A stretch of 64,000 bases of DNA. It comes from Plasmodium malariae (taxonomy: Eukaryota; Apicomplexa; Aconoidasida; Haemosporida; Plasmodiidae). Under the pieces are notes generated by a model that was not told where the DNA came from, ran no database searches, and saw only the letters and a program-made list of their open reading frames with translations. Below, in pieces: positions 13,834-24,203 of the stretch. The stretch is from contig NC_041781.1 of the NCBI RefSeq assembly GCF_900090045.1, positions 310,001 through 374,000 on the forward strand. The letters are read 5' to 3'. Made by a program: the position numbers and the translations under genes. Position 1 is the stretch's first letter, and the number at the start of each line of letters is the position of its first letter.

Positions 13834-16800
13834 ATGTTTTTTAACAATAACAATAATAGTAACAACAATAATAGTAACAATGAAGAGAAGAATAACTTGT
13901 TCAGCAAAAGCAATACAATGAATAACAATGGACTATCAGCAAATACGTCGAACATGTGGAACATGTCAAGTAACAGTTTAAGTAATACCAATTTTTTTGG
14001 GAATAATTTAAATAACGAAAATAATTTGAATAAAAACAAAAGTATATTTAATAGCAATATGAATAATCAAACAGATTTAATGAAAAATAATAGTTTTTTT
14101 GGTAGTAGCAGCAGTAGTGGTAACAATATGAACAATCAGAACGATTTAAACAAAAATAACAATAGCCTTTTTAATAATAGCAACTTAAATAATCAAACCG
14201 GTTTAATGAAAAACAATAGTTTCTTTGGTACTAACATGAATAATCAGAATAATATGAACAAAAACAATAATAGCATATTTGGAAATAGTCTCAATGTTCA
14301 AAATAATAAAGGTAATTCAATTTTTAGTAACTCACCAAATGATATAAATAAAAATAATAGTATATTTGGTAATCTTTCTTCAAACGTCGGTGGGAATACT
14401 TCATCAAATTCTTTTAATGAGAATTTATTTAGTGCATCAAAAAAAGATATATATCCAGGTTTCACAAGGAATTTGGTCGGAAACACGACAAATAATAATA
14501 ATTCTAATATCTTTAAACAGAGTACATTAGGAAGTTCAATTGCGTTAGGTAGTCAATTAAATGAAGACAGGAACACCGAATCTTGTGGACTTTTTTCAAA
14601 GGAACAATTAGAAGCAGCAAAACAAATTTTCGCAAATTCTTCTAGCTCAAATGCACTCTCAAGTTTTAATAATAACAAAATGAATAACAACAATAGTAAT
14701 AAATTAACATTTAGTGGAGGGTTTTCATCAAGTTCTAATGCATTTGCAAAAAATAATTTAAATCCATTTCAAAGCATGGCTTTACAAGCAACATCACAAA
14801 ATGACAAATCCTCAACATCATCGTCACTGTTAAAAGATAATACAACCAATTCATTTTTCGCAAGTGCTAATACTAACAAAAATACTGATGGAAAACCGAA
14901 TACCTTTGGAATTTCTAGCATGAATAATCAAAATTCAACAAATAAATTAAATAGTTTTTATAATTTTAGTCAAACTATTAAATCATTTAATCCAAATGAA
15001 AACAGTTTATTTTCAACACAAAACAATGAGAATTCGAGCACATTCAATATTAATAATAATAATAATAGCAGCACCTCTAAACCCATAATATCCAATTTTA
15101 ACTCCTTCAGTTCGTTTGTAAAAACAAATACGAATGATTTGTTTAGTTCTAATAATAACATCAACAGCTCGCCCTTTTTACCATCATTTAATAAAACCGC
15201 AAGTAGTAGTGAGAGCCTTTTTAGTGCAAATTCGTTCAAAATTTCAAATGAAGTTAAAACTAATGAAAATCCATTCCTTTTTAGTAATAATAATAATTGT
15301 AACAGCAATAATGATAGAACCAGTAATAATAATAATATTAACAACAATAGTAGCAGCAGCCTAAGTGGTAATAATCTGAAAAATGAAGGATTTTCCAAGA
15401 ACTTTTCACTGTTTTCTGATAATATGCAACATAAAAATATTTCATCGGATAATGATAATAAGAACAATGAATTGGGTAAAATATTCGAAAATAAGACAGA
15501 CAAATCAGAAGCTACTAATAATACCGTTGAAGAAGAAAAAGTCAAAAAGGAAAATACTACAGAGGAAAATAATGCGGAAAAAGAAGCTCCACAGACAGAA
15601 AAATCGAATTCTGAGAAAGTTGATAAAACGGAAATAGACGAGATTAAAGCTGAAGCAATAAAAGAAAAGGAACAAGGTGAAGGGGAAAATGCGAATGCTG
15701 TAATAGGAAAGCAAGAAATAGAATTAGCAAAAGAATCTAAAGAAAAATTAGCTGATAGTAAAACCTCTTCTAATGTAAAGGAATTTGTTAAAGTTGTTGA
15801 AAATGATAATATGCAAAATGATCTGGTGAAACAAGCTGAAAATACAAGTAAAAATGAAAAAACTAATAGTGAAAAGGGAGATGATAATAATAATAGTAAT
15901 AATGACAAAAATAGTTACACTGATAATAATAACAATGCTGATAATGATAATAATAATAATAATAATAACAGTAACAGCCTCTATGGAAGTAACTCTCTTT
16001 TGGGTTCTTCCATTTTAAAATATAGCACAAACAATAATAACAGTATAATAGAAAACTTTGGGACAACCAGTGCTTCCGACAAAAATAAGGAGAAAAACGA
16101 CAGCGCCACACCTAATTTACTTTTAGAATATGACGAAAAAAAGAAAAATGAAGAAAAAGATAAATCAGATGCAAATAATGAACAACAGGTATTATCTAAT
16201 TCAGGAAAGAGTGATCTAGTGACAAAACAAAAAGAGGAGTTTTCATTTATTTTAAAGGAAACGCCCATTAATGAAAAATCAATATCAACAGATTCCATTT
16301 TTAAAGAAAAACTTAATGAAAATAATAAATTAATTGAAATTGATGAAAAAAAAGACGAGGAGAAAAAGGAAAAATCTTTAAGTGAAGATCAGAAAGGGAA
16401 AGAAACCACCATCGCACAGAACACATCCTTAATTAATTTTGATATTTCAGAAGGATTTTTAAAGAACGAATCGAAGGGAATTATGGAAAAGGAGCAGAAA
16501 GAGAAGGGTAAAGAGGAGAGAGAAAAAGATGCGGAAGAAACGAAACCGGAGGAAAATAATGCGCAAGAAGGCAATTCTGGAGTTGTAGAGGTAGCTGAAA
16601 AAACTAATGCATTAAAAACAGAGGAAAAGAAAAAATTTTGGATGTTTTCATTTTCGAAGAAAAAGGAACCTAAAGATCAAAGTGAACAAAATGAACAAAA
16701 TGAACAAAATGAACAAAATGAACATAATGAACAGAATGAACCAAGTGAGCTTAACGAGCAAAACAGAACGTATGAACCAATTGACAGTCTTAGCAACACC

Positions 16801-18132
16801 TTACTCACGACAACTTTCAACTTAGGCACAAAAAATAATTTTTTCGATAACATAAAAAAGGAAGATGAAAAAAAAAATGAAGACGATAATATAATGAAAA
16901 GTGTAAATTTTTCCGATATTTCTCCATTTGGTAAAACCTTTCAAGGAAATTTTAATAAAAATAATTTATTTTCCCAAGCAGAAGAGAAGAGTAACTTCCT
17001 ACTTTCTTCCAACAGTACTTCAAACTTTTTCAACATGTCATTGAGCAGTATTAAAAATGAACCTCAAAAGGTGACCCAAAATAATAACTTTGAGGAAGAT
17101 CAAGATGTAAATAATGTAAGAAATATGATAAATTTTATTTCTTTAGAAAACAGAAAAAAAAATGTATATATTAGTAACAAACAGGAGAATGATGAACACA
17201 ATAAAACAAAGCAAGACATCTCACTAAGTGCAGATATAGATATGAACATAAATCATATAGATAATATAAATAACTTAAGTAACTTAAATAACATAAATGA
17301 CATAAATAATATAGATAACTTAAATAACATAAATAATATAGATAACTTAAATAATATATATAAAAATAATGATGTAACTGTAGAGCATCATCCACAAGAA
17401 CTTCAGTTTAATTTCCAGTTGAAAGAAACCAAGGGAACACTTCGAAATAATGATAATACAAAAGATATGAATTTTCAAGATTTTCAATTTATGCCTAATC
17501 AGAATATGCAACTTCAAATGGAACAACAAAAACAGCTAGAAAGAGAAAGAAGAATGGTTGAAAAAAACATAAAACAAAATGAAACATATTTTAAAAAAAG
17601 TCTAGATGAAGAATTGATTATTGACGTTATTAATAATTTATCTTCTTTTGTTAAAAATAAAATTAATTTTATGAATTATTGTTCTAATGAAATATTAGAT
17701 ATATACAATAAAGTAGCTCATTATGAAAAAATGTATTCTTTAATATCAGAGGATCAAATAAAAATTGAGAAAAAACAAGAGGCATTAGAAAAAAGATTAA
17801 GACTTATACAAAGTGAACAATCAGATATGCTATCCTTACTTAATGAATTAGATAATGAGAATTCCTTAAGCTTTTTAAAAATTCTAAATGAAAAAAATCT
17901 AAGTAAAGATGACACTGTAAATAGTAAAAATCTTTACTTAGATATTGATAATTTTGAAAAACTAGTTGATAAAATGTGCAACTTGGAGGATTTATTGGAC
18001 ACTCTACACAATATTGGCAAGGATGATTTAGTAAATGACCTTGTTAATAAATGTTATGCCAATGAGATAAATTGTGATATGATCGAAAAACAACTAAATA
18101 ATTCTTCTAATGAACTAAGAAATATGAAATAG
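13834..18132 (+). CDS. FG-repeat nucleoporin with Nsp1/Nup62-like C-terminal coiled coil
   Basis: Predicted nuclear pore protein of 1,432 aa, single exon. I chose the ATG at 13834 (MFFNNNNN); the frame extends 18 nt upstream but without an ATG. Residues 1 to about 420 are Asn/Ser-rich with scattered FFGN, FFGS, FFGT, IFGN and TFG motifs, the hydrophobic FG pattern of pore-lining nucleoporins, with more at about 742 and 1031. Residues about 430-1180 are Lys/Glu-rich, including a tandem NEQ run (16681-16740) and an NN(I/L)-type repeat (17260-17350). From about 1230 there is a coiled coil (HYEKMYSLISEDQ..., EKRLRLIQSEQ) resembling the Nsp1/Nup62 C-terminus that builds the Nup62-Nup58-Nup54 channel trimer. 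The nucleoporin class is fairly sure; equivalence to Nup62/Nsp1 is an inference. The stop is TAG. Confidence 0.78.
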   Translation: MFFNNNNNSNNNNSNNEEKNNLFSKSNTMNNNGLSANTSNMWNMSSNSLSNTNFFGNNLNNENNLNKNKSIFNSNMNNQTDLMKNNSFFGSSSSSGNNMNNQNDLNKNNNSLFNNSNLNNQTGLMKNNSFFGTNMNNQNNMNKNNNSIFGNSLNVQNNKGNSIFSNSPNDINKNNSIFGNLSSNVGGNTSSNSFNENLFSASKKDIYPGFTRNLVGNTTNNNNSNIFKQSTLGSSIALGSQLNEDRNTESCGLFSKEQLEAAKQIFANSSSSNALSSFNNNKMNNNNSNKLTFSGGFSSSSNAFAKNNLNPFQSMALQATSQNDKSSTSSSLLKDNTTNSFFASANTNKNTDGKPNTFGISSMNNQNSTNKLNSFYNFSQTIKSFNPNENSLFSTQNNENSSTFNINNNNNSSTSKPIISNFNSFSSFVKTNTNDLFSSNNNINSSPFLPSFNKTASSSESLFSANSFKISNEVKTNENPFLFSNNNNCNSNNDRTSNNNNINNNSSSSLSGNNLKNEGFSKNFSLFSDNMQHKNISSDNDNKNNELGKIFENKTDKSEATNNTVEEEKVKKENTTEENNAEKEAPQTEKSNSEKVDKTEIDEIKAEAIKEKEQGEGENANAVIGKQEIELAKESKEKLADSKTSSNVKEFVKVVENDNMQNDLVKQAENTSKNEKTNSEKGDDNNNSNNDKNSYTDNNNNADNDNNNNNNNSNSLYGSNSLLGSSILKYSTNNNNSIIENFGTTSASDKNKEKNDSATPNLLLEYDEKKKNEEKDKSDANNEQQVLSNSGKSDLVTKQKEEFSFILKETPINEKSISTDSIFKEKLNENNKLIEIDEKKDEEKKEKSLSEDQKGKETTIAQNTSLINFDISEGFLKNESKGIMEKEQKEKGKEEREKDAEETKPEENNAQEGNSGVVEVAEKTNALKTEEKKKFWMFSFSKKKEPKDQSEQNEQNEQNEQNEHNEQNEPSELNEQNRTYEPIDSLSNTLLTTTFNLGTKNNFFDNIKKEDEKKNEDDNIMKSVNFSDISPFGKTFQGNFNKNNLFSQAEEKSNFLLSSNSTSNFFNMSLSSIKNEPQKVTQNNNFEEDQDVNNVRNMINFISLENRKKNVYISNKQENDEHNKTKQDISLSADIDMNINHIDNINNLSNLNNINDINNIDNLNNINNIDNLNNIYKNNDVTVEHHPQELQFNFQLKETKGTLRNNDNTKDMNFQDFQFMPNQNMQLQMEQQKQLERERRMVEKNIKQNETYFKKSLDEELIIDVINNLSSFVKNKINFMNYCSNEILDIYNKVAHYEKMYSLISEDQIKIEKKQEALEKRLRLIQSEQSDMLSLLNELDNENSLSFLKILNEKNLSKDDTVNSKNLYLDIDNFEKLVDKMCNLEDLLDTLHNIGKDDLVNDLVNKCYANEINCDMIEKQLNNSSNELRNMK
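16681..16740 (+). repeat. In-frame 9-nt tandem repeat (Asn-Glu-Gln) in the nucleoporin
   Basis: Near-perfect copies of aatgaacaa encode repeated NEQ tripeptides, with one copy changed to NEH. The repeat is in frame and inside the charged middle of the nucleoporin, so copy-number change would keep the frame. Confidence 0.85.
17260..17355 (+). repeat. In-frame Asn-Asn-Ile/Leu tandem repeat in the nucleoporin
   Basis: Units of the type (N-N-I/L-x-N/D) are encoded by ataaata/acttaaata-like DNA repeats and give an alternating pattern such as INNIDNLNN. Low-complexity insertions of this kind are typical of Plasmodium proteins. Confidence 0.75.
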
Positions 18133-19628
18133 ATATCTCTGGGGTGGGGGAAAAAAAAAAAATAAATAATAAATTAGGAAAATGCAATTTTGTTTACACG
18201 AAAACGTTTTTTCTCCTGAACTTAGGGATTTACGTTAAATGAATACATAAACGTCATTGCAATTACGTATGCACATGTACATACTTTTGTTACCATTCAT
18301 TGAGCAGCAGAATTCACATAAAGTACAACATTTTGCCAATAATGCTGTTTTGTTTTGTTTAGTTTTGTTTTTTCGGTTTTGTCGTCCCCTTTTTTTTTTT
18401 TTTTTTTTGCATTATATATTAAACAGTTGTTAAGAAATAATTTTCCCCCATTTTCATGTGTACAATTTAAAATAAAATTAGATAAAATAGAACAAACCTT
18501 AAAATAACTGTCAATTTATACAATAAGGGTTAACTAAAAGTTCACTACAAAAAATCAGTTCAGCTTAAACATTAAAATGATGGTAATACATGGAATATAT
18601 ACATTACATGGCCCTAAGAATGATATGTCTTGTGTTGTTCTGTATTATTCATATTCCTAGCTGCTTAAAAATATTTTAAAAAAAAGTATATATATATATA
18701 TATATGTATATGTACACGTATGCCACAACACTTTTAATGTACACTGTTTCTATGTAGTAAGAAAAAATAAAAATTTATTAATTTGTAAATTTTTTACAAT
18801 TTTTTTTTTTTTTTTGTCTTCACTAAAATAAATGTTAAACAAAAATTCAGTATATTGATTATTTTTCTTTTGTTTCCTTTCACAAATGTTGATATTAATA
18901 CATTGGATTTCCAGTAATGAAAAACATTGAAGAGTAAATCTACCTCAATCTAAGAGACTAAAAAAAATTAAAAACAAATTAAGAAAAGATTTATAAGTGA
19001 TATAAAAAAGGATTTAATCCACGTTAAAGAAATAGCATAATTACTATTTTTTTTTTTTTTTTTTTTTGATTCTTTTTCTTTTTTCACTTATTTTTCTTTT
19101 GCTAATCTTTTTTTTTTTTTTTTTTTTTTGCCATTATTATGTGTGCATGTATAAATTTACAAAATCCGTAAACAAATTAAAAGGAAAATTTTTCGTTATA
19201 TAAATACATAAGATAGTTAAATGTATTGTAAATGTGAAATATATAAAATTTCCTAACCCTTCCCATACTTTTAAAAATTGATAAATGTCTTTGGAATTTG
19301 CACAGTTTTTTGCTTTTCACTTTAATTGATTATAATAGGAAATTCTTTTTTTTCTTTTTTTTTTTTTGGCGAAGAACTTTTTCCTTTAGTATTATTTATA
19401 AAAAAATGTTAACATTTGTTTTTTTAGGGCAAAACACCAGGTTGCAATTCGTATAAAATTTGTTTTTAACTATATATATATTTACATATATATACATATG
19501 TACACATGTATACATTTATACATGTATATACATACATTTACAAATATACATATATGCTAACATATACATATACGAATCACTAAAAGAAAATATTTTAAAC
19601 TATTTTTAAAAAAATTTATGTCAACAAA
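18133..19628. other. Intergenic spacer, about 1.5 kb
   Basis: This is the 3' UTR of the nucleoporin gene and the promoter of the HOOK gene, both on the plus strand. Contents are poly(T) tracts (near 18388-18408, 19045-19067, 19109-19130), a TTTTG-type run near 18350-18380 and, just before the HOOK start, a dense TACATATA/TGTACA alternating purine-pyrimidine stretch (19470-19580). No gene is visible. Confidence 0.6.
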
Positions 19629-20621
19629 ATGAAAAATGTTGAGAAAGATGTAAACCATATCAAAGAATTTATTCAAACGTTTTATTTTGCGAAAAATGTG
19701 GAAATAGTAATTGATGAATCCTCTCTGAAAAAACTAAATAAGACACTAAAGGAAAATAACACAACTTCGATAAATTTATATTCCTGTTATGCTATATGGC
19801 TATGTATGAATGAAATATACCCATCATGGTTTGATATATCAATTCACCCTGCTCAATTTGACTCAGAGTTCGTAAGTATTTATTTATGAAAATATACGCA
19901 CTTGTTAAAAAAATAAGAATATCAAATTAGACTAAATATTAACATCATGCATTATAATGCTCTTTAAGATATTGAAAATAAAGGAGATAATAAACTAATG
20001 TTAAATTTTATGGTGAATGAATTATGTATACTTTAACAGTTACTTACCTGTATTTATTTTATAATTATTTGCCATCTTGTTTTATTCCCATTTATTTTTT
20101 TTTATTTCTTATTTTTAAGGACGCTTACGAGTGCTTACTCAAATATTTAAATGAATATCACGAAAATAAATTTGAAAGGATGATAAAAAAGATCATCGAA
20201 AATTTAATGGGATTGACAGTAAATGAGGTGAGAATTACAACATATGTTTAAGTATATACATATTATATGTACACAGATTTATACACATGCACTTATGGAA
20301 ACATATATGTATGCAATGAATATGTTAATTAGAACAAATAGACACATGATGCAAAAACAGATGAATATATACTTTTTCTTTTTTTTTTTTTTTTTGCAAA
20401 CACATTTAACACAGCTCTTTAATAAATTAATCATGTTTCTTTTTAAAGTTTATTGACATATACAGCTTAGTTATATTGGCTGCTCTAGTTTCAGATGAGA
20501 AGCAAAGGCATGTAAATAATATTTTATCCCTTAATCATGAAACACAAAAATATATACATAATATTGTAGAAATTTTAGATAAAGAGGTAATTTTTTCCAT
20601 CTACTCTCCCCTTATTTTATT

Positions 20622-20656
<35 letters not shown>

Positions 20657-23600
20657 TTTTTTTTTTTTTTCTTAGTAATATGACACCTAATATTTTTATT
20701 TTTCCTTATGCTTATTTTATAGGAAAATGTAAATAAAGAAACTAAGTTAGCAACAGATGATCCTACTAATGGTAAAAAAAAAAAAAAATTTTATATTATG
20801 TTATAACGTTTTAAAAAATTAATACATAATTAGTAAATACATCGTTGAGGAGTATTTCATAAAAAACGTTTTTCCTTTTTAATATATGATTCATTGTTAT
20901 AAGAAAAATTTTTACGGGAATTGTGTATACACTAAGTATATGTACCGTTCTAGTGTGTAGAAACAATGATAGAATATGTCTACATGCATATATGTACATA
21001 CTTAAGCACATAGTGATACGGTAGTAATAAGTTATATACTTCCTTTTTTTTTAAATAACAAAATATCGGACTGAATTTCTCCTGGTTCTACCTGACCTAC
21101 AGACGCCGAAGTAACATAATTAAAAAAATTTATAATTTTCGAAATAAAATATTATATATAGTATATGTTACATATTATATGTTACATATTATATGTTACT
21201 TATTATATGTTACTCATTATATGTTAAATGTTATGTATGATATAAGCATACTAATTAACGCACACATTTATCGCCCCATGTTGGCAGAGTTTTAACGAGT
21301 CCATGAAAAATGAAATAAAACAGTTGAAAGAAAAGGTTAAATATCTTGAGATGGAAAATGAAAACTTGAACAGCTCACTAACTGAACAAAATAAAATAAT
21401 TGAAGAGAAAAATGAAAAAATGAACAATTTGCAAAAACAAATTAATACAGCTATCGAAAAAACGAAAAATCAATATATTGCACAAATAGAAGAACAAGAA
21501 AAAAAAATTCACGAGTTACAAAATATTATAGAAAAACAGAATAAAGATAAGAGTTATACAGAAAACAATTTGAAAAATAAAATAAAAGAATTAGAAGATG
21601 AGCAGAACATACTGAAGCAAGAAAATTCGAATATAGAAAATTTGCAGAATAAAATAAATATGTATAAAGAAAAATTAGATAGTTTGATGACTGTACAAAA
21701 TATAAATAAGGAATTAGAAGATAAGCTTAAAGTAATCTGCTTTTTTTTTTTTTTTTTTTTTTTTAATTCTAAATCATTTATTTACATAAACATATATATT
21801 AATAGATACATTTGTCTTATGTGTATCAATATTTAAATTTTTTCAAAAAGTAATTATAAATTTTATTAACACATGTTAATATTCCTTATAGAACAATACA
21901 CAAAAAATGGTTGATATGGAAAATGAAATAGAAAAATTAAAGCAAGAGTCAAATAATATAAAAATATATAAGGATAAATGTGCAGGTAAGTTTTTTTTTT
22001 TTTTTTTTTTTAATCTTCTCTCTCTCCTTTTTAGTTATCTTCTTATTTTCATTTTTATATATAAATTAATCAAATATATATTTTTATTTGCAATTTTAGA
22101 TTTAGATTCAACTCTAGTAAATACAAAGAAAGAAAATCAAAAGTTGATGCAAGATGTTGAAGAAAAAAATAAAACCATACAAAAATTGAAAAATGACTTG
22201 TAATTTGGAAAAAAAAAAAAAAAAAAAAAGCATAAAATTAAATAAATTAAGATAAAGGGAAATAAAAGAAAAAATACAAAACATTATCCTAATGAAATTA
22301 TATACCCATTATTATTTTTTACTTTTTTTTATTTACCCAGAGAAGCGAAAAACCAATCCTATGACATGTTGAAAAAAGAACAAAATTTTGATAAAATTAA
22401 CATGTAAAAATATACTCATTCGTATTTACACATATGAATGTATTTGTACATATATTATTTTATACTCCAGTTACAATGTACTTTTTTTTTTACCAAGTAC
22501 TAATTTATTAACTTTTTATTTTTTAATTCTGTCTTTAGAGGGTTAAGTAACGTCGATCAAACGGAAGAATTAATAAGACTTAAAAAAGAGAATGAAAATT
22601 TAAAAAAGCAAGTAGGATCAAATTCAAATCAGGAAATAGACAAAGTGAAAGAGGTAAAATATTAGAATTTTTTATTATGTACATATTCATCAACATATTA
22701 TATATGTCGCATAAAATTAACTAATTGTTTTTTTTTTTTGGTTCAGCTTGAAAGTGAAATTGATGACTTAAAAAGAGTAAATAAAAAGCTAGAAGATAAA
22801 ATATCAGAAAACATGGATAGAGGGAATACAAATAATGAAGTACTGCTAAAGGAAAAATATGAGGTAAAAAATTGCAAAAGTAATAATTCCCTTCTTGAAT
22901 TAAAGAATATTTACATTTTATTTTGTACCTTTTTAGAAATCTTTAAAAGAAATAGAAAATAAAAGAAAAGAAATGGATAACAAACAAAAAGAAATAGAAG
23001 CAAATCGAAAAGAAATAGATGCAAAACAAAAAGAAATAGAAGAAAATAGAAAAGAAATAGAAGAAAAACGAGAAAAAATTAAAGAATTGGCCGAGGTTAT
23101 CCATTTATATATATGCTTATTTGCCTACCTAATTATTTATCTATTTGTTTATTTATCTACATATGTCATATGTATATACGAACGTTTATGATTTCTCTCA
23201 AAGGGGTGGTACTTAATCCATAGATATAATACCATCTAATTTCATTTTACATTATTTCTTTTATTTTAAGGCAAACAAAAACATGAAGACTCAGATGTGT
23301 AGTATACAAGGAAATGCCGATGCTGCTATAAATGTATTTTTTATTTAGTTTTTTTCCCTTCTTTCTGTGATTCTTTCTTTTTTTCTTTTTTCACATCTTT
23401 TACACCGCATTATCAAAAAATTTTATTTTTTGTTTTTCAATTCAAAACAGGAAAAAATCATCAAGCTTGAAGCCGAATTACTTATGGAGAAGAAAAATTG
23501 CGGGCATATTGAAGATACAACAAAAAATAAATTAAGCAAGGAATTTAATTCTGTAGAAAAGATAAATAAAATGCAAAAATAAAGAATAAGTCTTCGCGTT

Positions 23601-24203
23601 ATAATTATTGAAAATATTTAGAACATTACTTCCTTTTTCTTTTTTGTATTGTTTTGCCTTATACTTCATTGCATAATTGTTACAACAAATAATTTATTTT
23701 ATTTTCATTAAAAGTTCATTCTATTTAATTTTACGTTTAATTAGGCATTACAAATTTTTAAGGAACAACTACAAATTAGGGAAAAGGAAACTGAATATTA
23801 CAGAGATGCACTGTATTACTATTAGAAAATAAAAAAATATATTTATATAAATTTGTTAAAAGAATCTTAAATGCATTCTTTTCTTTTCTTTTTTGTCTTT
23901 TCATTTCTTTTTCAGGAAGACACAAATAGATATTTATAAAGACGAACAAAAACTATTAAGCGATATTATTCATAGCTTAGGTTTGAAATATAAACAACTG
24001 CAAACTTATAATCTTTCCTTAAGGAACGAAATTACAGGAATAAAATTAAGGTATGCTTTAATTTTTAGCCTTCTTATTAAAATTGTGTATACGTAAAAAT
24101 TCTAAAAAATATTCCTTTTTTAATTTTCATTAATATTACACTGTTTCATTGTTTTCTTTTTATTTTTAGAGCCCAGACATGTGCAGAACCAGGAAAAAAA
24201 TAA
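19629..24203 (+). CDS. HOOK-family coiled-coil protein, 18 predicted exons
   Basis: Predicted adaptor linking cargo to microtubule motors, 695 aa. Exons: 19629-19875, 19969-20012, 20120-20227, 20449-20586, 20723-20771, 21103-21110, 21288-21731, 21892-21985, 22100-22199, 22341-22403, 22539-22653, 22747-22863, 22937-23095, 23271-23333, 23451-23552, 23745-23812, 23916-24050 and 24170-24203. All have GT-AG ends and phases agree throughout. The first 180 residues follow the HOOK/calponin-like domain: ENKGDNKLM... then LLKYLNEYHE matches HOOK GDNWRL...ILDYYHE, and LVILAALVSDEKQRHV matches LILGCAVNCEQKQEYI. The rest is continuous coiled coil, with a KQKEIE(A/E)NRKEI repeat in exon 13. HOOK proteins work with FTS and FHIP; in Toxoplasma that complex serves apical secretion. 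The role here is inferred. The exon 1 donor (after 19875) and exon 15 donor (after 23552) are the least certain junctions. Confidence 0.8.
21163..21228. repeat. 14-nt tandem repeat in a HOOK intron
   Basis: About four to five copies of a TATTATATGTTACA-type unit with small changes sit in the intron between the 8-nt exon (21103-21110) and exon 7 (21288). Confidence 0.75.

Noticed and set aside
14970..15908. Long minus-strand open frame (312 codons, Leu/Ser/Phe-rich) opposite the nucleoporin
   Set aside because: It is the complement of Asn/Ser/Lys-rich codons of the nucleoporin, has no start context or domain and is interrupted beyond the low-complexity region.
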